This document shows, one piece after another, positions 35,048 to 44,719 of a DNA stretch of 64,000 nucleotides (the first letter of the stretch is position 1; each line of letters begins with the position of its first letter). Source of the DNA: Candidatus Electrothrix rattekaaiensis (GTDB lineage Bacteria; Desulfobacterota; Desulfobulbia; Desulfobulbales; Desulfobulbaceae); assembly GCA_032595675.1 (NCBI GenBank), contig JAVQMD010000002.1, positions 124,001 to 188,000 on the forward strand, in the 5' to 3' direction. The position numbers and the translations under genes are program-made. The notes below the pieces were generated by a model that saw nothing but the letters and a program-made list of their open reading frames with translations, searched no databases and had not been told where the DNA came from.

Positions 35048-35536
35048 ATGAGCCTGTCAACAACCCTCCTCCAGGCGAGTGAGCTGGGTATCCGCCTTGA
35101 AATCGTCAACGGTCTGCCGATTTGGGAAGCCCAGCCGGTGTACCGCCACCAGAAGCATGTGGAGCGCATCGTCCAAGGCATAGAAAAATGCGAGAGCACG
35201 GAATGCGCCTGCGTTCACGCTGTGGATGTGTACGTCCAGTTCCCCAACGGCCTGAAACGGCCTGATATCTCCATTTTCTGTCAGGAGCCGAGTGAGGAAG
35301 AGCAGGACTCTGCCCTGACCATGATTCCCGAAGCAGTTATTGAGGTGGTCAGTAAAGGCTACGAGGCCAAGGATCTGGAGATCGGACCGCCCTTTTATCT
35401 CTCCCAGGGCGTCAAAGATGTGATCGTCTTTGATCCGCTCACCCTGCTGGTGCTGCATGTCCGCAGGGACAACACGGTGCGGCAGGTCTCGCCGGTGACC
35501 GTTGACTTGGAATGCGGCTGTCGGGTTCTGGTGTGA
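35048..35536 (+). CDS. Uma2-family putative endonuclease
   Basis: A 162-residue protein of the Uma2/DUF820 family with a PD-(D/E)XK-type core: KRPDISIF, then PEAVIEVVSKGYEAKDLE (E-x-K-like), then YLSQGVKDVIVFDP. These predicted nucleases are abundant in cyanobacteria and other mobile-rich genomes; the biological role is unknown. It lies 46 bases before trpC in the same orientation and may be co-transcribed with it. Confidence 0.8.
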   Translation: MSLSTTLLQASELGIRLEIVNGLPIWEAQPVYRHQKHVERIVQGIEKCESTECACVHAVDVYVQFPNGLKRPDISIFCQEPSEEEQDSALTMIPEAVIEVVSKGYEAKDLEIGPPFYLSQGVKDVIVFDPLTLLVLHVRRDNTVRQVSPVTVDLECGCRVLV

Positions 35537-35582
35537 CCCCGCTACTCACTGAATAATCGAATATAACCCTCACGAGAACAGT

Positions 35583-36353
35583 ATGATCCTTGATACTATT
35601 GTCGCACGAAAACAAGAAGAAGTAGCAGCCCTGAAACAGCGGGGTATCCGTCCCCCGGAGAGCAAAGCACCGCTTGATCCGCCACGCGGATTTATGCAGG
35701 CCTTGCTTGATGCATCAGGCGTGGCTATCATTGCCGAGGCCAAGAAAGCATCTCCTTCCAAGGGTGTCATTGACCCTCATTTTGATCCCCGCCAAATCGC
35801 CCTTAACTATAAGCAGGGCGGTGCCCATGCCATGTCCGTGCTCACGGATCAAGACTTCTTCCAGGGTTCTATTGATTATATCCCCTTGGTCCGCAACACG
35901 GTGGATTTGCCTGTGCTGCGCAAGGAGTTCATCATTGATCCCCTCCAGATCGAAGAGGCAGCTGCCTTCGGAGCCGATGCCATCCTGCTGATCGCCGCCA
36001 TTCTGGAGACCGAACAACTCAGGGAGTTTCGTTTACAGGCCGAGGAAGCAGGCATGGATGTTCTGGTCGAAGTGCATAACGAGGCGGAACTGGAAAAGAC
36101 CTTGGCCGCTGAAAGCAGGCTCATCGGCATTAACAACCGCAACCTGAACGATTTCAGCGTTGATCTGGAAACCACCTTCCGGCTCCAGCGTGAGATTCCT
36201 GCGGACATTCCCATCGTCAGTGAATCAGGCATATCCAGCCGCGACGAGATGCTTCGCTTGCAGGAAGCCGGTATCACAGCGGCCCTGATCGGCGAAAGCC
36301 TGATGCGCAGCAATGAACAGGGAGCAACGCTCCGCCATTTTCTCTCGACCTGA
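35583..36353 (+). CDS. trpC: Indole-3-glycerol phosphate synthase
   Basis: A 256-residue TIM-barrel enzyme closing CdRP to indole-3-glycerol phosphate. The active-site segment EAKKASPSKGVI is at about residue 53, the GINNRNL and SESGI loops follow, and the ending LIGESLMRS is normal. trpF begins 10 bases after the stop. Confidence 0.95.
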   Translation: MILDTIVARKQEEVAALKQRGIRPPESKAPLDPPRGFMQALLDASGVAIIAEAKKASPSKGVIDPHFDPRQIALNYKQGGAHAMSVLTDQDFFQGSIDYIPLVRNTVDLPVLRKEFIIDPLQIEEAAAFGADAILLIAAILETEQLREFRLQAEEAGMDVLVEVHNEAELEKTLAAESRLIGINNRNLNDFSVDLETTFRLQREIPADIPIVSESGISSRDEMLRLQEAGITAALIGESLMRSNEQGATLRHFLST

Positions 36354-36363
36354 CCAGAACACC

Positions 36364-37017
36364 ATGAAAGTGGATCGAATTCGTATCAAGATGTGCGGCA
36401 TCACCAACCTGGAAGATGCCTTGGCAGCGGTGGAGGCTGGGGTAGATGCCTTGGGATTCATTTTTTATGACAAGAGCCCCCGTGCTGTTGACCCTAAGGT
36501 TGCCAGAATCATTATTGAACAACTGCCCCCCTTTGTTGATACTGTCGGGGTCTTTGTGGACCGTGATCGGGAGGAGGTCGAGGAGATTATCCGTTTCTGC
36601 AACCTCGGTTATGCCCAGCTGCACGGCAAGGAATCCCCGAAATACTGTGAGCATCTCGTCCGTTTTGTTGCTCCCTGCCAAGTGATTAAGGCCCTGCGAG
36701 TGGGCGGGGATGTACAGGCAAGCGATATCGCGTCCTATAACAAACATGTCAAAGGCTTTCTTTTAGACACTTACCAAAAAGGGGTGCAGGGCGGCACCGG
36801 ACAATGCTTTGACTGGTCATTGATTGAGGGGCTAAAGTTGCAAAAAGATTTTATTCTGGCTGGTGGCCTTGATGCGGAGAATGTGCAGGAGGCACTTGAC
36901 GCGGTCACTCCCTATGCTGTGGATGTCAATTCTGGGGTGGAAACTGTCCCAGGACAAAAGGATCACGGGTTGATCAAAGAATTTATCCGACGGGTACGAG
37001 CCTGCGAAAAAGACTGA
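36364..37017 (+). CDS. trpF: Phosphoribosylanthranilate isomerase
   Basis: A 217-residue TIM-barrel enzyme that isomerises PRA to CdRP. KMCGIT with the catalytic Cys, ALGFIFYDKSPR, and the late AGGLDAENV and DVNSGVE phosphate loops are present. The start ATG at 36364 (MKVDRIRIKMCGI) is preferred; the upstream frame from 36313 overlaps trpC. Confidence 0.95.
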   Translation: MKVDRIRIKMCGITNLEDALAAVEAGVDALGFIFYDKSPRAVDPKVARIIIEQLPPFVDTVGVFVDRDREEVEEIIRFCNLGYAQLHGKESPKYCEHLVRFVAPCQVIKALRVGGDVQASDIASYNKHVKGFLLDTYQKGVQGGTGQCFDWSLIEGLKLQKDFILAGGLDAENVQEALDAVTPYAVDVNSGVETVPGQKDHGLIKEFIRRVRACEKD

Positions 37018-37112
37018 TTCTCCCCAGAAAGCTGAACCTTCTGGCCCAGGAGGCAGGGTTAATTCTAAAATTTCGCAATAAAGAATCATCATTTAATACC
37101 ATAATACCTACC

Positions 37113-37775
37113 ATGAAAAATTTAATGATAGCCCCCTCCATACTCTCTGCGGATTTCTCCAAGCTCGGTGAGGAGATCCAGGCAGTTGAAAAGGCCGGAG
37201 CCGAGGTCATTCACATTGATGTGATGGACGGGCACTTTGTTCCCAATATAACTATCGGGCCATTGGTGGTTGACGCGGTACGGCGGGTTACGGATCTGCC
37301 CTTGGATGTCCACCTGATGATCAGTAATCCAGATAGCTATATCAAAGATTTTGCCGATGCTGGAGCCGACTGGATCACCGTGCATGTGGAAACCTGCCCC
37401 CACCTCCACCGCACCCTCAATTTCATTCGCAGTCTGGGGAAAAAGGCAGGAGCTGTCCTGAACCCGGCAACCTCTCTCGCCACCCTGGATTATGTCCTTG
37501 AAGAACTGGATCTGGTTATGCTCATGAGTGTCAATCCCGGTTTCGGCGGGCAGGGTTTTATTGAGTCCACCTTGGAAAAATGCCGCACACTGCGCTCAAT
37601 GCTCGACAAGGTCAACCCGGAAGCAGGCATAGAGATTGACGGCGGCATCAGCCCCAAGACCATTGGAAGAATGGCGGAAGCCGGGGCCAATATCTTTGTT
37701 GCCGGTTCTGCAATCTATGGTCAGGATGATTATGCGGCAGTGATTCAGGAAATGAAAAAATTGGCAACATGTTGA
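37113..37775 (+). CDS. rpe: Ribulose-phosphate 3-epimerase
   Basis: A 220-residue TIM-barrel epimerase interconverting ribulose 5-phosphate and xylulose 5-phosphate. It has IAPSILSADF at the start, VIHIDVMDGHFVPNI with the metal/catalytic Asp, MSVNPGFGGQGFI, and IDGGI near the end. It follows trpF by 95 bases and is probably in the same transcript. Confidence 0.95.
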   Translation: MKNLMIAPSILSADFSKLGEEIQAVEKAGAEVIHIDVMDGHFVPNITIGPLVVDAVRRVTDLPLDVHLMISNPDSYIKDFADAGADWITVHVETCPHLHRTLNFIRSLGKKAGAVLNPATSLATLDYVLEELDLVMLMSVNPGFGGQGFIESTLEKCRTLRSMLDKVNPEAGIEIDGGISPKTIGRMAEAGANIFVAGSAIYGQDDYAAVIQEMKKLATC

Positions 37776-37788
37776 TTAATACTGATTA

Positions 37789-38115
37789 ATGCTGAGTGGT
37801 AGCGGGCAGATTTCTAACAAAGACGAAAAAAAAATAATGAGCCTCCTGCAACGGTACAAAAGCTCTGCTGTGATGGTCATGCGGATTTTCAGATGGGATT
37901 TGCAACTCCACTTTTTCTGGGGTTTTGTCCTGACCCTCCTGGGGGGGTACTGGCCGCCGCTCTATGCCTCCGGCATTATTGTGACCATAGTCAAAGAGGC
38001 TCTGGATCTCTGGAGCAAAGAGCTCTGGAGTTGGGACGATGTCTGGCTGGGTATCATCGGCTCTCTGGTTGCACTCGGCTATCTGTATTCTCAGGACTTG
38101 TTGGTGATGTGTTAG
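37789..38115 (+). CDS. Small membrane protein
   Basis: A 108-residue protein with two to three hydrophobic segments (HFFWGFVLTLLGGYWPPLY and IIGSLVALGYLYSQ) and a conserved-looking IVKEALDLW between them. The overall layout recalls short periplasm-facing membrane proteins of phage and YfiM type, but I cannot name a family. The start may be 37789 or the ATG at 37837; neither has a clear ribosome site. Confidence 0.5.
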   Translation: MLSGSGQISNKDEKKIMSLLQRYKSSAVMVMRIFRWDLQLHFFWGFVLTLLGGYWPPLYASGIIVTIVKEALDLWSKELWSWDDVWLGIIGSLVALGYLYSQDLLVMC

Positions 38116-38177
38116 TGTTTGTTTGACAAGCTTTCTTCAAAAAGCAAGATCCCTTTTTTTAGGTGCAAGGCATGTAA

Positions 38178-38197
38178 GGGCAGTTCGCGAACTGCCC
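38178..38197. repeat. REP-like palindrome
   Basis: GGGCAGTTCGCGAACTGCCC is a perfect 20-base palindrome. A related one (GGCGGTTCGCGAACCGCC-like) occurs at about 49137-49156. Confidence 0.7.
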
Positions 38198-38265
38198 TAC
38201 TTGTTGACCTTCTAACACGACAAAAAAATACCGAGCTGTTGATCAAAAAATTAAGGAGACCAAGA

Positions 38266-39879
38266 ATGGATTTCTTCAAAAACTTTGCCGACATCAAGGC
38301 GGTGCAAAAGCTGGAACAACTGGCTCGTACCCCGTATACCCTTGCCACCTCAACCGCTCTTTCTCCTGAACGTCTTGCCGCGTACCGAGCTTCGTCCTGC
38401 GGCTTTGATTTTCTCTACGGCACTCAACGGGTTGATGAGCAGGTTATGCAGGCCCTGCAGGAGCTTGCCGATGAAGCCGGACTGATTGAGCAGTTCAAGG
38501 CCATGAAATCCGGTGCTGTCATGAACAGGATCATCGGTCATGCCAGCGAAGAGCGTCAGGTTCTACATACGGCCTGTCGGGATATTTTTACCGATACACC
38601 GCTTGCCCCGGAGGAAACCGCTCAGGCCAAGGAGCAGCTCGCTTGCCTGAAAAAATTCCTGACTGATCTGGATAACGGCACCATAACCAATCAACAAGGG
38701 CAACCCTTTACCACAATGGTGCAGGTGGGTATTGGCGGCTCCGATCTGGGTCCGCGTGCCCTCTATCTCGCCCTGAAACGCTATTGCCTCAGCGGGCGCA
38801 AAGCCTGCTTTATTGCCAATGTTGACCCGGACGATGCTGCGGCAGTGCTCGCGGAGCTGGATCTTTCCCGAACCCTGATCAATGTGGTTTCCAAGAGCGG
38901 CACCACCCTGGAAACCCTGACCAACGAAGAATTGGTGCGCTCCGCCCTGACAGCAGCCGGACTTGATCCTGCCCGCCATATGATTGCGGTTACCGGCGCA
39001 GGCAGCCCGATGGATGATCCAGAAAAGTATCTGGCTGCCTTCCATATGTATGATTACATCGGAGGACGCTATTCCGCCACCTCTATGGTCGGCGGGGTGA
39101 CCCTGGCCTTTACGCTGGGCTATGAAAATTTTATCGAACTCTTACGGGGAGCCAATGCTGTTGATCAGGCAGCAGAACAGGATGATATCAGGGAGAACCT
39201 TCCCCTACTCATGGCCCTGCTCGGTATCTGGAACCGTAATTTTCTGGGATACAACACGGTCGCGGTGCTCCCCTACAGCCAGGCCCTGCTCCGTTTCCCT
39301 GCCCATTTGCAGCAATGCGATATGGAAAGCAACGGCAAACAGGTCAGCAGATCCGGTGAAGCAGTGCAGTGGAAAACCGGGCCGATTATCTGGGGTGAGC
39401 CAGGAACCAATGGTCAGCACGCCTTTTACCAGCTCCTCCATCAGGGCAGCGAGATCGTGCCTGCCGAATTTATCGGCTTCCGACAGTCCCAATATCAGGA
39501 GGATATCACGATCAACGGCACCAGTTCGCAGCAGAAATTACTCGCCAATATGCTGGCCCAGTCCCTCGCTTTGGCATTGGGCAGGGCACATGAAAATCCC
39601 AACAAATCTTTTTCAGGCAATAGGCCGAGCTCCCTGCTCATTGCCGACCGTCTGACCCCGTACAATATGGGTGCTTTGCTGGCCCTGTATGAAAACAAAA
39701 TTGCTTTGCAAGGCTTTTGTTGGAATATCAATTCCTTTGATCAAGAAGGTGTCCAGCTAGGCAAAGTGCTGGCGAACCGCATCCTCTCTGATATGGCAAA
39801 GGAACAAGAGGGAGAACGACTGACCTCAGACTCACCGGAGCTTTCTCTGCTCAAGGCCGCTGGCCTTGAAACAAAATGA
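38266..39879 (+). CDS. pgi: Glucose-6-phosphate isomerase
   Basis: A 537-residue phosphoglucose isomerase converting glucose 6-phosphate and fructose 6-phosphate. GIGGSDLGPRALY, GGRYSATSMVGG and QCDMESNGK are the substrate-binding blocks of the family, followed by SQQKLLANMLAQ. The ATG at 38266 has AAGGAG at the right distance; the open frame extending to 38119 passes through a REP palindrome and is not used. Confidence 0.95.
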   Translation: MDFFKNFADIKAVQKLEQLARTPYTLATSTALSPERLAAYRASSCGFDFLYGTQRVDEQVMQALQELADEAGLIEQFKAMKSGAVMNRIIGHASEERQVLHTACRDIFTDTPLAPEETAQAKEQLACLKKFLTDLDNGTITNQQGQPFTTMVQVGIGGSDLGPRALYLALKRYCLSGRKACFIANVDPDDAAAVLAELDLSRTLINVVSKSGTTLETLTNEELVRSALTAAGLDPARHMIAVTGAGSPMDDPEKYLAAFHMYDYIGGRYSATSMVGGVTLAFTLGYENFIELLRGANAVDQAAEQDDIRENLPLLMALLGIWNRNFLGYNTVAVLPYSQALLRFPAHLQQCDMESNGKQVSRSGEAVQWKTGPIIWGEPGTNGQHAFYQLLHQGSEIVPAEFIGFRQSQYQEDITINGTSSQQKLLANMLAQSLALALGRAHENPNKSFSGNRPSSLLIADRLTPYNMGALLALYENKIALQGFCWNINSFDQEGVQLGKVLANRILSDMAKEQEGERLTSDSPELSLLKAAGLETK

Positions 39880-39905
39880 ACTCTCCTGCAAGCTTCAGGT
39901 GCAGG

Positions 39906-40020
39906 ATCGTAGGGTCAGATCCCCGTGTCTGACCTGAATCATCACCCTCTGGGCAAACACAGGGGTTGGCCCCTACGGCACCCGGCATAAGGTATTTCTT
40001 ATTGAATCCCTTATGCCTTC
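39906..40020. repeat. REP-like repeat region after pgi
   Basis: Holds AGGGTCAGAT..CTGACCT and AACACAGGGGTTGGCCCCTA palindromic pieces, then TACGGCACCCGGCATAAGG and TTGAATCCCTTA. The last part recurs near 49156-49206. The whole 320-base gap (39880-40201) has no credible gene. Confidence 0.6.
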
Positions 40021-40201
40021 CTGCAAGCGAGGGGCGAAAAACATCGGGCTCTTCTTTCCATCCGTTGCACTGGTGACAACATTATAGTAGAGTATCATAT
40101 ATTCGACGTGCCTTTATCGGACTCGAACCCTATAAGCCGACTCCGATTCTCTCCATAATATAGAAGAGATAAGCGACACGGACTGTGACCTGATTCGCCA
40201 C

Positions 40202-41818
40202 ATGAGCAAAACACACACCCTCCTTATTATTGACGACATAGTCGACAACCTGATGCTCCTCGGGGAAGCTATGTCTTCTGAATATAAAATAAAGGTTGCG
40301 ACCAGCGGTGTGCAGGGACTGGAACTTGCGGTTCAAAATCCAAAACCGGATCTGATCCTGCTGGATATTATGATGCCTGGGATTGACGGATACGAAGTAT
40401 GCCGTCGCCTCAAGGCGGACAACCGGACAAAACATATCCCGGTCATTTTTCTCAGTGCTCTGGACAAAGAAAGCGACGAGCTGCAAGGGCTTGACGCTGG
40501 TGCTGTTGATTTTATAACAAAACCCTTTAAGCTGGAAGTTGTTCGGGCCAGAATCAACACCCAGCTTGAGCTCCTCCGGATGCGTCAGCAGCTCCAAACA
40601 GCCCGCCTGAAAGCAGAGGCCGCCTCTCAGTCCAAATCAGTCTTTCTCGCCAATATGAGTCATGAGATCAGAACCCCGATGAGTGCTATAATGGGAATGA
40701 CTGATCTTGCGCTGGAGAAGGCATCTGATCCTCAGCAGCATAGTTACTTGGAAACCGTCAAACTTTCCGCAGATTCTCTCCTTGCCCTAATTAACGATAT
40801 TCTTGATTTTTCCAAAATTGAAGCAGGGCAAATGGAACTGGACGAACACCCCTTTCTTCTTGCCGAAGCCATTGAAGCGGCTATGCGCACGGTTTCAATC
40901 CTTTCAAAAGAGAAAGGGCTTGAAATTATTCTTGAGATCGCCCCTGATGTCCCTGTTGCTGTGGCTGGAGACAGCCTGCGTTTCCGCCAGATCATCCTCA
41001 ATCTTCTCAGTAATGCGATCAAATTCTCTGAAAAAGGGGTCATTCGTATCAAGGTCACCTTGGAACATGCCGGATTTGAAACAACCACTCTGCGTGTCTC
41101 GGTTATCGACCAGGGGGTCGGCATCCAAGAGGATAAAATAGGTTTTATCTTCAGTGCCTTTTCTCAGGCGGACAGCTCCGTTTCCAGAAAATTCGGCGGT
41201 ACCGGTCTCGGCCTTGCTATCTGTCGTCAGCTCTGCGAACTCATGGACGGCACCATACGGGTGGAGAGTGAATACGGCAAAGGAAGCACCTTCTCATTCG
41301 TGGTGATGTTCGGCGCAACCTCTCAAGATAACATACGGAAAAAAAACAAGAACTCTGAAATAATGAGGATTCGTCCTGTCCGGATTCTGCTCGTCGAAGA
41401 TAACGCAGCAAACCGTTTTCTGATCCGAGTGGTGTTGGAGAAATTCAAGCATGAGGTTATTGAGGCGGTTGATGGCATTGAGGCCTTACATATTATGCTA
41501 GAAGATCATTTTGACCTGATTCTCTCTGATGTGCAGATGCCTAAACTGGACGGTTACCGGTTCACCCGGATTATCCGGGCCTGTGAAGAGGGTAAAGAAC
41601 TTGACCCGGATCTTGCTGATAAACTGGACAGTGACCTGATCAGCCGACTTAGGCGGCAACTGCACGGCAAGCATCGTCTGATCATCTCCATGACCGCCAA
41701 CGCCATGAGCGGTGATAAAGAGAAATGTTTTATCGCTGGCATGGATGATTACCTGACCAAACCCCTGAATCAGGAAGAATTGGCCGTGACCCTTACCCGT
41801 TGGCTTCCGACGGAATAA
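40202..41818 (+). CDS. Hybrid sensor kinase (REC-HisKA-HATPase-REC)
   Basis: A soluble 538-residue signalling protein. Domains in order: receiver with phospho-Asp D55 and K107 (residues 5-122), HisKA with His154 (SHEIRTPMSA), HATPase with N box LNLLSNAIKFS and GGTGLGLAI (about 255-370), and a second receiver with D443 (LILSDVQMPKLDGY). No membrane or PAS sensor is present, so input probably comes by phosphorylation of the first receiver. No partner gene adjoins; the target is unknown. Confidence 0.9.
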   Translation: MSKTHTLLIIDDIVDNLMLLGEAMSSEYKIKVATSGVQGLELAVQNPKPDLILLDIMMPGIDGYEVCRRLKADNRTKHIPVIFLSALDKESDELQGLDAGAVDFITKPFKLEVVRARINTQLELLRMRQQLQTARLKAEAASQSKSVFLANMSHEIRTPMSAIMGMTDLALEKASDPQQHSYLETVKLSADSLLALINDILDFSKIEAGQMELDEHPFLLAEAIEAAMRTVSILSKEKGLEIILEIAPDVPVAVAGDSLRFRQIILNLLSNAIKFSEKGVIRIKVTLEHAGFETTTLRVSVIDQGVGIQEDKIGFIFSAFSQADSSVSRKFGGTGLGLAICRQLCELMDGTIRVESEYGKGSTFSFVVMFGATSQDNIRKKNKNSEIMRIRPVRILLVEDNAANRFLIRVVLEKFKHEVIEAVDGIEALHIMLEDHFDLILSDVQMPKLDGYRFTRIIRACEEGKELDPDLADKLDSDLISRLRRQLHGKHRLIISMTANAMSGDKEKCFIAGMDDYLTKPLNQEELAVTLTRWLPTE

Positions 41819-41889
41819 ATACACGAGCTGCAAGATTCACTCTGAAATTCTGCAATGAGCAACTGAAAAATTTTCTATCCGGAGAAATA

Positions 41890-42903
41890 ATGGCAAACGA
41901 CAACCTGCCCGATTTTATATCCAGCCTGCTGCAAGCGCAACACGATGCCCATCCTGCCGACAACGATGTTCGGTTAGTGCAAACCCATATTTCCTTTGTT
42001 CTGCTTGCAGGCGAATTTGTCTATAAATTCAAGAAGCCCGTTGATTTCGGTTTTCTTGATTTTTCCACCTTGGAAAAACGACAGCATTGCTGTGAGCAGG
42101 AACTCCTGCTCAATCGTCGCCTCTGCCCGGACATCTACCTTGATCTTGTCACGGTCACCAAGGAAGGCGACAGCTACGCCCTGAACGGGAGCGGCGAAGT
42201 CGTGGAATACGCAGTAAAGATGGCCAGAATGCCGGAAGAAAAGATGATGGGCAACCTGATTCAGGCGGGTAGGCTTGACCGTGGTCATATTGACAGCATT
42301 GTGGATAAACTGATACCGTTTTATCAGCAGGCGGATCGGACAAGCGAGATAGATGAATACGGCACAGCAGCGTCTGTTGCCGTCAATGTGCTGGAAAACT
42401 TTGAGCAGACCCAAGGGTTCATCAATAACGGGGCGATCACGCAGGAGGAGTTCGACAAGATTTCCTCATGGGCCAAGACCTTTCTTACGCAGGAAGACCT
42501 TTTTACCCGGCGTATCCAAGGCGGAAATATTCGTGACTGCCACGGCGATCTCTACTCGGCAAATATCTGTCTCGCAGACAAGGTTTATGTTTACGACTGC
42601 ATCGAGTTTAACCGCCGCTTCCGCTACTGCGATGTCGCTAGTGATATCGGATTTTTGGCTATGGATCTGGATTTCCACGGTCTCCGGGATCTTTCCGACT
42701 ATTGCATAGAGCAATTCTGTGAGCGTGCAGGTGACAGCACCCTGCAAGAGATGCTGAACTTTTACAAATGCTACCGCGCCTATGTACGGGGAAAGATCGG
42801 CCTGTTTACCGCTGCTGATCCGGCAGTGGACGAGGCCGTGAAAACAAGCTGCCTAGAAGCTGCGGCAAAATACTTTGCGCTGGCGGCAAGCTATACAGCG
42901 TAA
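41890..42903 (+). CDS. APH-fold phosphotransferase (COG2187-like)
   Basis: A 337-residue aminoglycoside-phosphotransferase-fold protein. KFKKPVDFGFLDFSTLEKR is near the start, the catalytic loop is RDCHGDLYSANICL, and the metal site is YDCIEFNRRFRYCDVASD. In many proteobacteria this domain is fused to the P-loop kinase domain that is here the next gene, 18 bases on. The substrate is unknown; antibiotic resistance should not be assumed. Start ATG 41890 has GGAGAAATA. Confidence 0.8.
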   Translation: MANDNLPDFISSLLQAQHDAHPADNDVRLVQTHISFVLLAGEFVYKFKKPVDFGFLDFSTLEKRQHCCEQELLLNRRLCPDIYLDLVTVTKEGDSYALNGSGEVVEYAVKMARMPEEKMMGNLIQAGRLDRGHIDSIVDKLIPFYQQADRTSEIDEYGTAASVAVNVLENFEQTQGFINNGAITQEEFDKISSWAKTFLTQEDLFTRRIQGGNIRDCHGDLYSANICLADKVYVYDCIEFNRRFRYCDVASDIGFLAMDLDFHGLRDLSDYCIEQFCERAGDSTLQEMLNFYKCYRAYVRGKIGLFTAADPAVDEAVKTSCLEAAAKYFALAASYTA

Positions 42904-42921
42904 CCTGCGAGCAGGGAAAAA

Positions 42922-43473
42922 ATGGACCAGCCTACCCTCTATGTCTTCTTGGGCCTGATTGCCTCGGGAAAATCAACCCTGGCAGAACTCTTTGCCGCAA
43001 GCCATGACCTGCCGTATTATAATACGGACAGGGTGCGCAAAGAACTGGCCGGTATTGCGGCACATGAACGCCGACCTGACGGCATGGGCCAAGGAATATA
43101 TACGCCGGAGTTCAGCGAAAAAACCTATCAGGCCATGCTGGACAGCGCAGCTCGGGATTTCAACAAGGGCGCAATAGGCGTGGTTCTGGACGGTTCCTAC
43201 AGCAAAGCAACGGATCGTCATAAGGTGAGTGAGCTTGCTCACTCCCTTGGTACCCGGATACATTTTATCCTCTGCGCCTGTTCCGAACAGGAGACGCAAC
43301 GTCGTCTTGCCCTACGGGCTCAAGATCCGAAGGCTGTTTCAGACGGGCGTTGGGAGATCTTTGTTCAACAAAAAGAAAAATTTGAGCAGCCTGACGAGCT
43401 TTCCCCGCATCAGCTCACTCGTATTGACACTGAGGCGAAACCGCAAGAACTGTTGCGGCATCTCGTCTTTTGA
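42922..43473 (+). CDS. P-loop kinase (COG0645-like)
   Basis: A 183-residue P-loop kinase with Walker A GLIASGKST at the N-terminus and TDRVRKELAGI just after it, as in the C-terminal half of APH/ATP-binding fusion proteins. It is likely to work with the upstream phosphotransferase as a split version of that fusion. Substrate unknown. Confidence 0.82.
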   Translation: MDQPTLYVFLGLIASGKSTLAELFAASHDLPYYNTDRVRKELAGIAAHERRPDGMGQGIYTPEFSEKTYQAMLDSAARDFNKGAIGVVLDGSYSKATDRHKVSELAHSLGTRIHFILCACSEQETQRRLALRAQDPKAVSDGRWEIFVQQKEKFEQPDELSPHQLTRIDTEAKPQELLRHLVF

Positions 43474-43524
43474 GCCCTGGAGTTACGCAACAACTCCTGA
43501 ACCTTCAACAATCCGACCGGTACA

Positions 43525-43959
43525 ATGACCAGAATATACCTTCTCCGTTATCCAAAAGATACTTCGAATCAGCCTATTATCTACCATCTGGTGCAACGCT
43601 ATGAAGTGGAATTCAATATCCTGAAAGCGGATATTCGTCCCCAGCGGGACGGTATCATGGTGGTGGAACTCAAGGGGCAGAAAGAAAAAGTGACTGATGC
43701 CCTTGATTACCTGAAAACCCTCGGAGTAAAGGCGGAACGCCTTGCTGGCAAGATCCATAGAGACGAAAAAAAATGCTTCCAATGCGGAGCCTGCACCGGG
43801 ATGTGCCCGGTCGGTGCCTTGTACATTCACCGCCCGACAATGGAAGTCATCTTTGAACCGGAAAAATGTACGGCATGCGGTCTCTGTGTGGCTGGCTGTC
43901 CTGTCCGCGCCATGAAGATCTCTTTTGATCCGCTGAAAGAGACTGGGATTCCGGCGTAA
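43525..43959 (+). CDS. NIL-domain dicluster ferredoxin
   Basis: A 144-residue protein with an N-terminal NIL domain (residues 1-75, RYEVEFNILKADI and DGIMVVELKGQKE) and two [4Fe-4S] motifs, C84-C87-C90-C94 and C115-C118-C121-C125. The family is common in sulfate reducers and other anaerobes; NIL domains elsewhere bind methionine-type ligands in ABC transporters. Role uncertain, with suggested links to sulfur or homocysteine metabolism in related anaerobes. Confidence 0.88.
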   Translation: MTRIYLLRYPKDTSNQPIIYHLVQRYEVEFNILKADIRPQRDGIMVVELKGQKEKVTDALDYLKTLGVKAERLAGKIHRDEKKCFQCGACTGMCPVGALYIHRPTMEVIFEPEKCTACGLCVAGCPVRAMKISFDPLKETGIPA

Positions 43960-44200
43960 AAAACAGAGGCCACGCTCTAACCGCTCTAACAAAACGTCTA
44001 GCAAAATGCGAAGAGAGACAGAGCACCAGCTCTGTCTCATCCTCTCCTTTCCCTTGCCCTACCACTCAAAGCAAAGGCTTTTTCTCGCACAAATTTCGTT
44101 GATCTTACTTACAACCACCTTAAAGAGCTGGAAATATTCTATAGAGATTTTTTTGGGCTTGCTGGATGGTGATAGCCCGGAGTGAGAACGGGGGACTTGG

Positions 44201-44500
44201 GCAAAAGTACTCCCGTTTTTTCGGTAAAATTACGCCCGATGAATGATCCTTTTGATACTCGATAAATGATCTGTTTGATACCCGATGAATGGTTCAGATT
44301 ACGGGCGTAGATTACATTACTCTACGGGCGATAAGTAATCCGTTTGGTACTCGATAAATGATCCTTTTGATACCCGATGATTTCTTGTCGATGGCCGGGG
44401 TGTGATGTGGGGGGTGGGAGAGGAAGCTATCAGGATTCGAACCCGCGACCCCGACCTGTAACTCGCATGGCTACGCGGTTCGATTTTGGAGTGTGATACC
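44201..44500 (-). repeat. Iteron repeat with tRNA-like T-arm, copy 2
   Basis: This is the inverted partner of the block at 13651-13970. It shares GGTATCACACTCCAAAATC, the T-arm-like segment (about 44424-44463), 23-base iterons such as ATCGAGTATCAAAAGGATC, the same central palindrome and the ending CGGGAGTACTTTTG. It has fewer iteron units than copy 1, which explains the 20-base size difference. It lies between the ferredoxin gene and mqsR; the 760-base gap (43960-44719) otherwise shows no gene. Confidence 0.85.
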
Positions 44501-44688
44501 GTTTTGAGTACCTTTGTGTCGAGAATAGTTTCTTGTTTTGAATGTTGCTCCAACTCGCTATTGGTACTATATTCATATAGCTGCCTTTAATTTTCCTCCC
44601 CTTTGTTTAAACATAAAAAACAGGTTTTCAGGAAAAATGATAGCACTATATATAGAATTCGACCTCCTGAAATGGTCCGCATGTAGAG

Positions 44689-44718
44689 GGTTGACACTTG
44701 TCAACCGTGGTGTATACT
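44689..44718 (+). promoter_or_regulatory. Palindromic operator over the mqsR promoter
   Basis: GGTTGACACTTGTCAACC (44689-44706) is a perfect palindrome containing TTGACA; TATACT follows at a 16-base spacing (44713-44718). MqsA-type antitoxins bind such palindromes. The -10 would end one base before the mqsR ATG, a conflict noted in findings. Confidence 0.6.
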
Positions 44719-44719
44719 T

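Noticed and set aside
41890..42903. Aminoglycoside resistance gene
   Set aside because: The APH fold is shared by many small-molecule kinases; the pairing with a COG0645-like kinase marks a different, chromosomal family.
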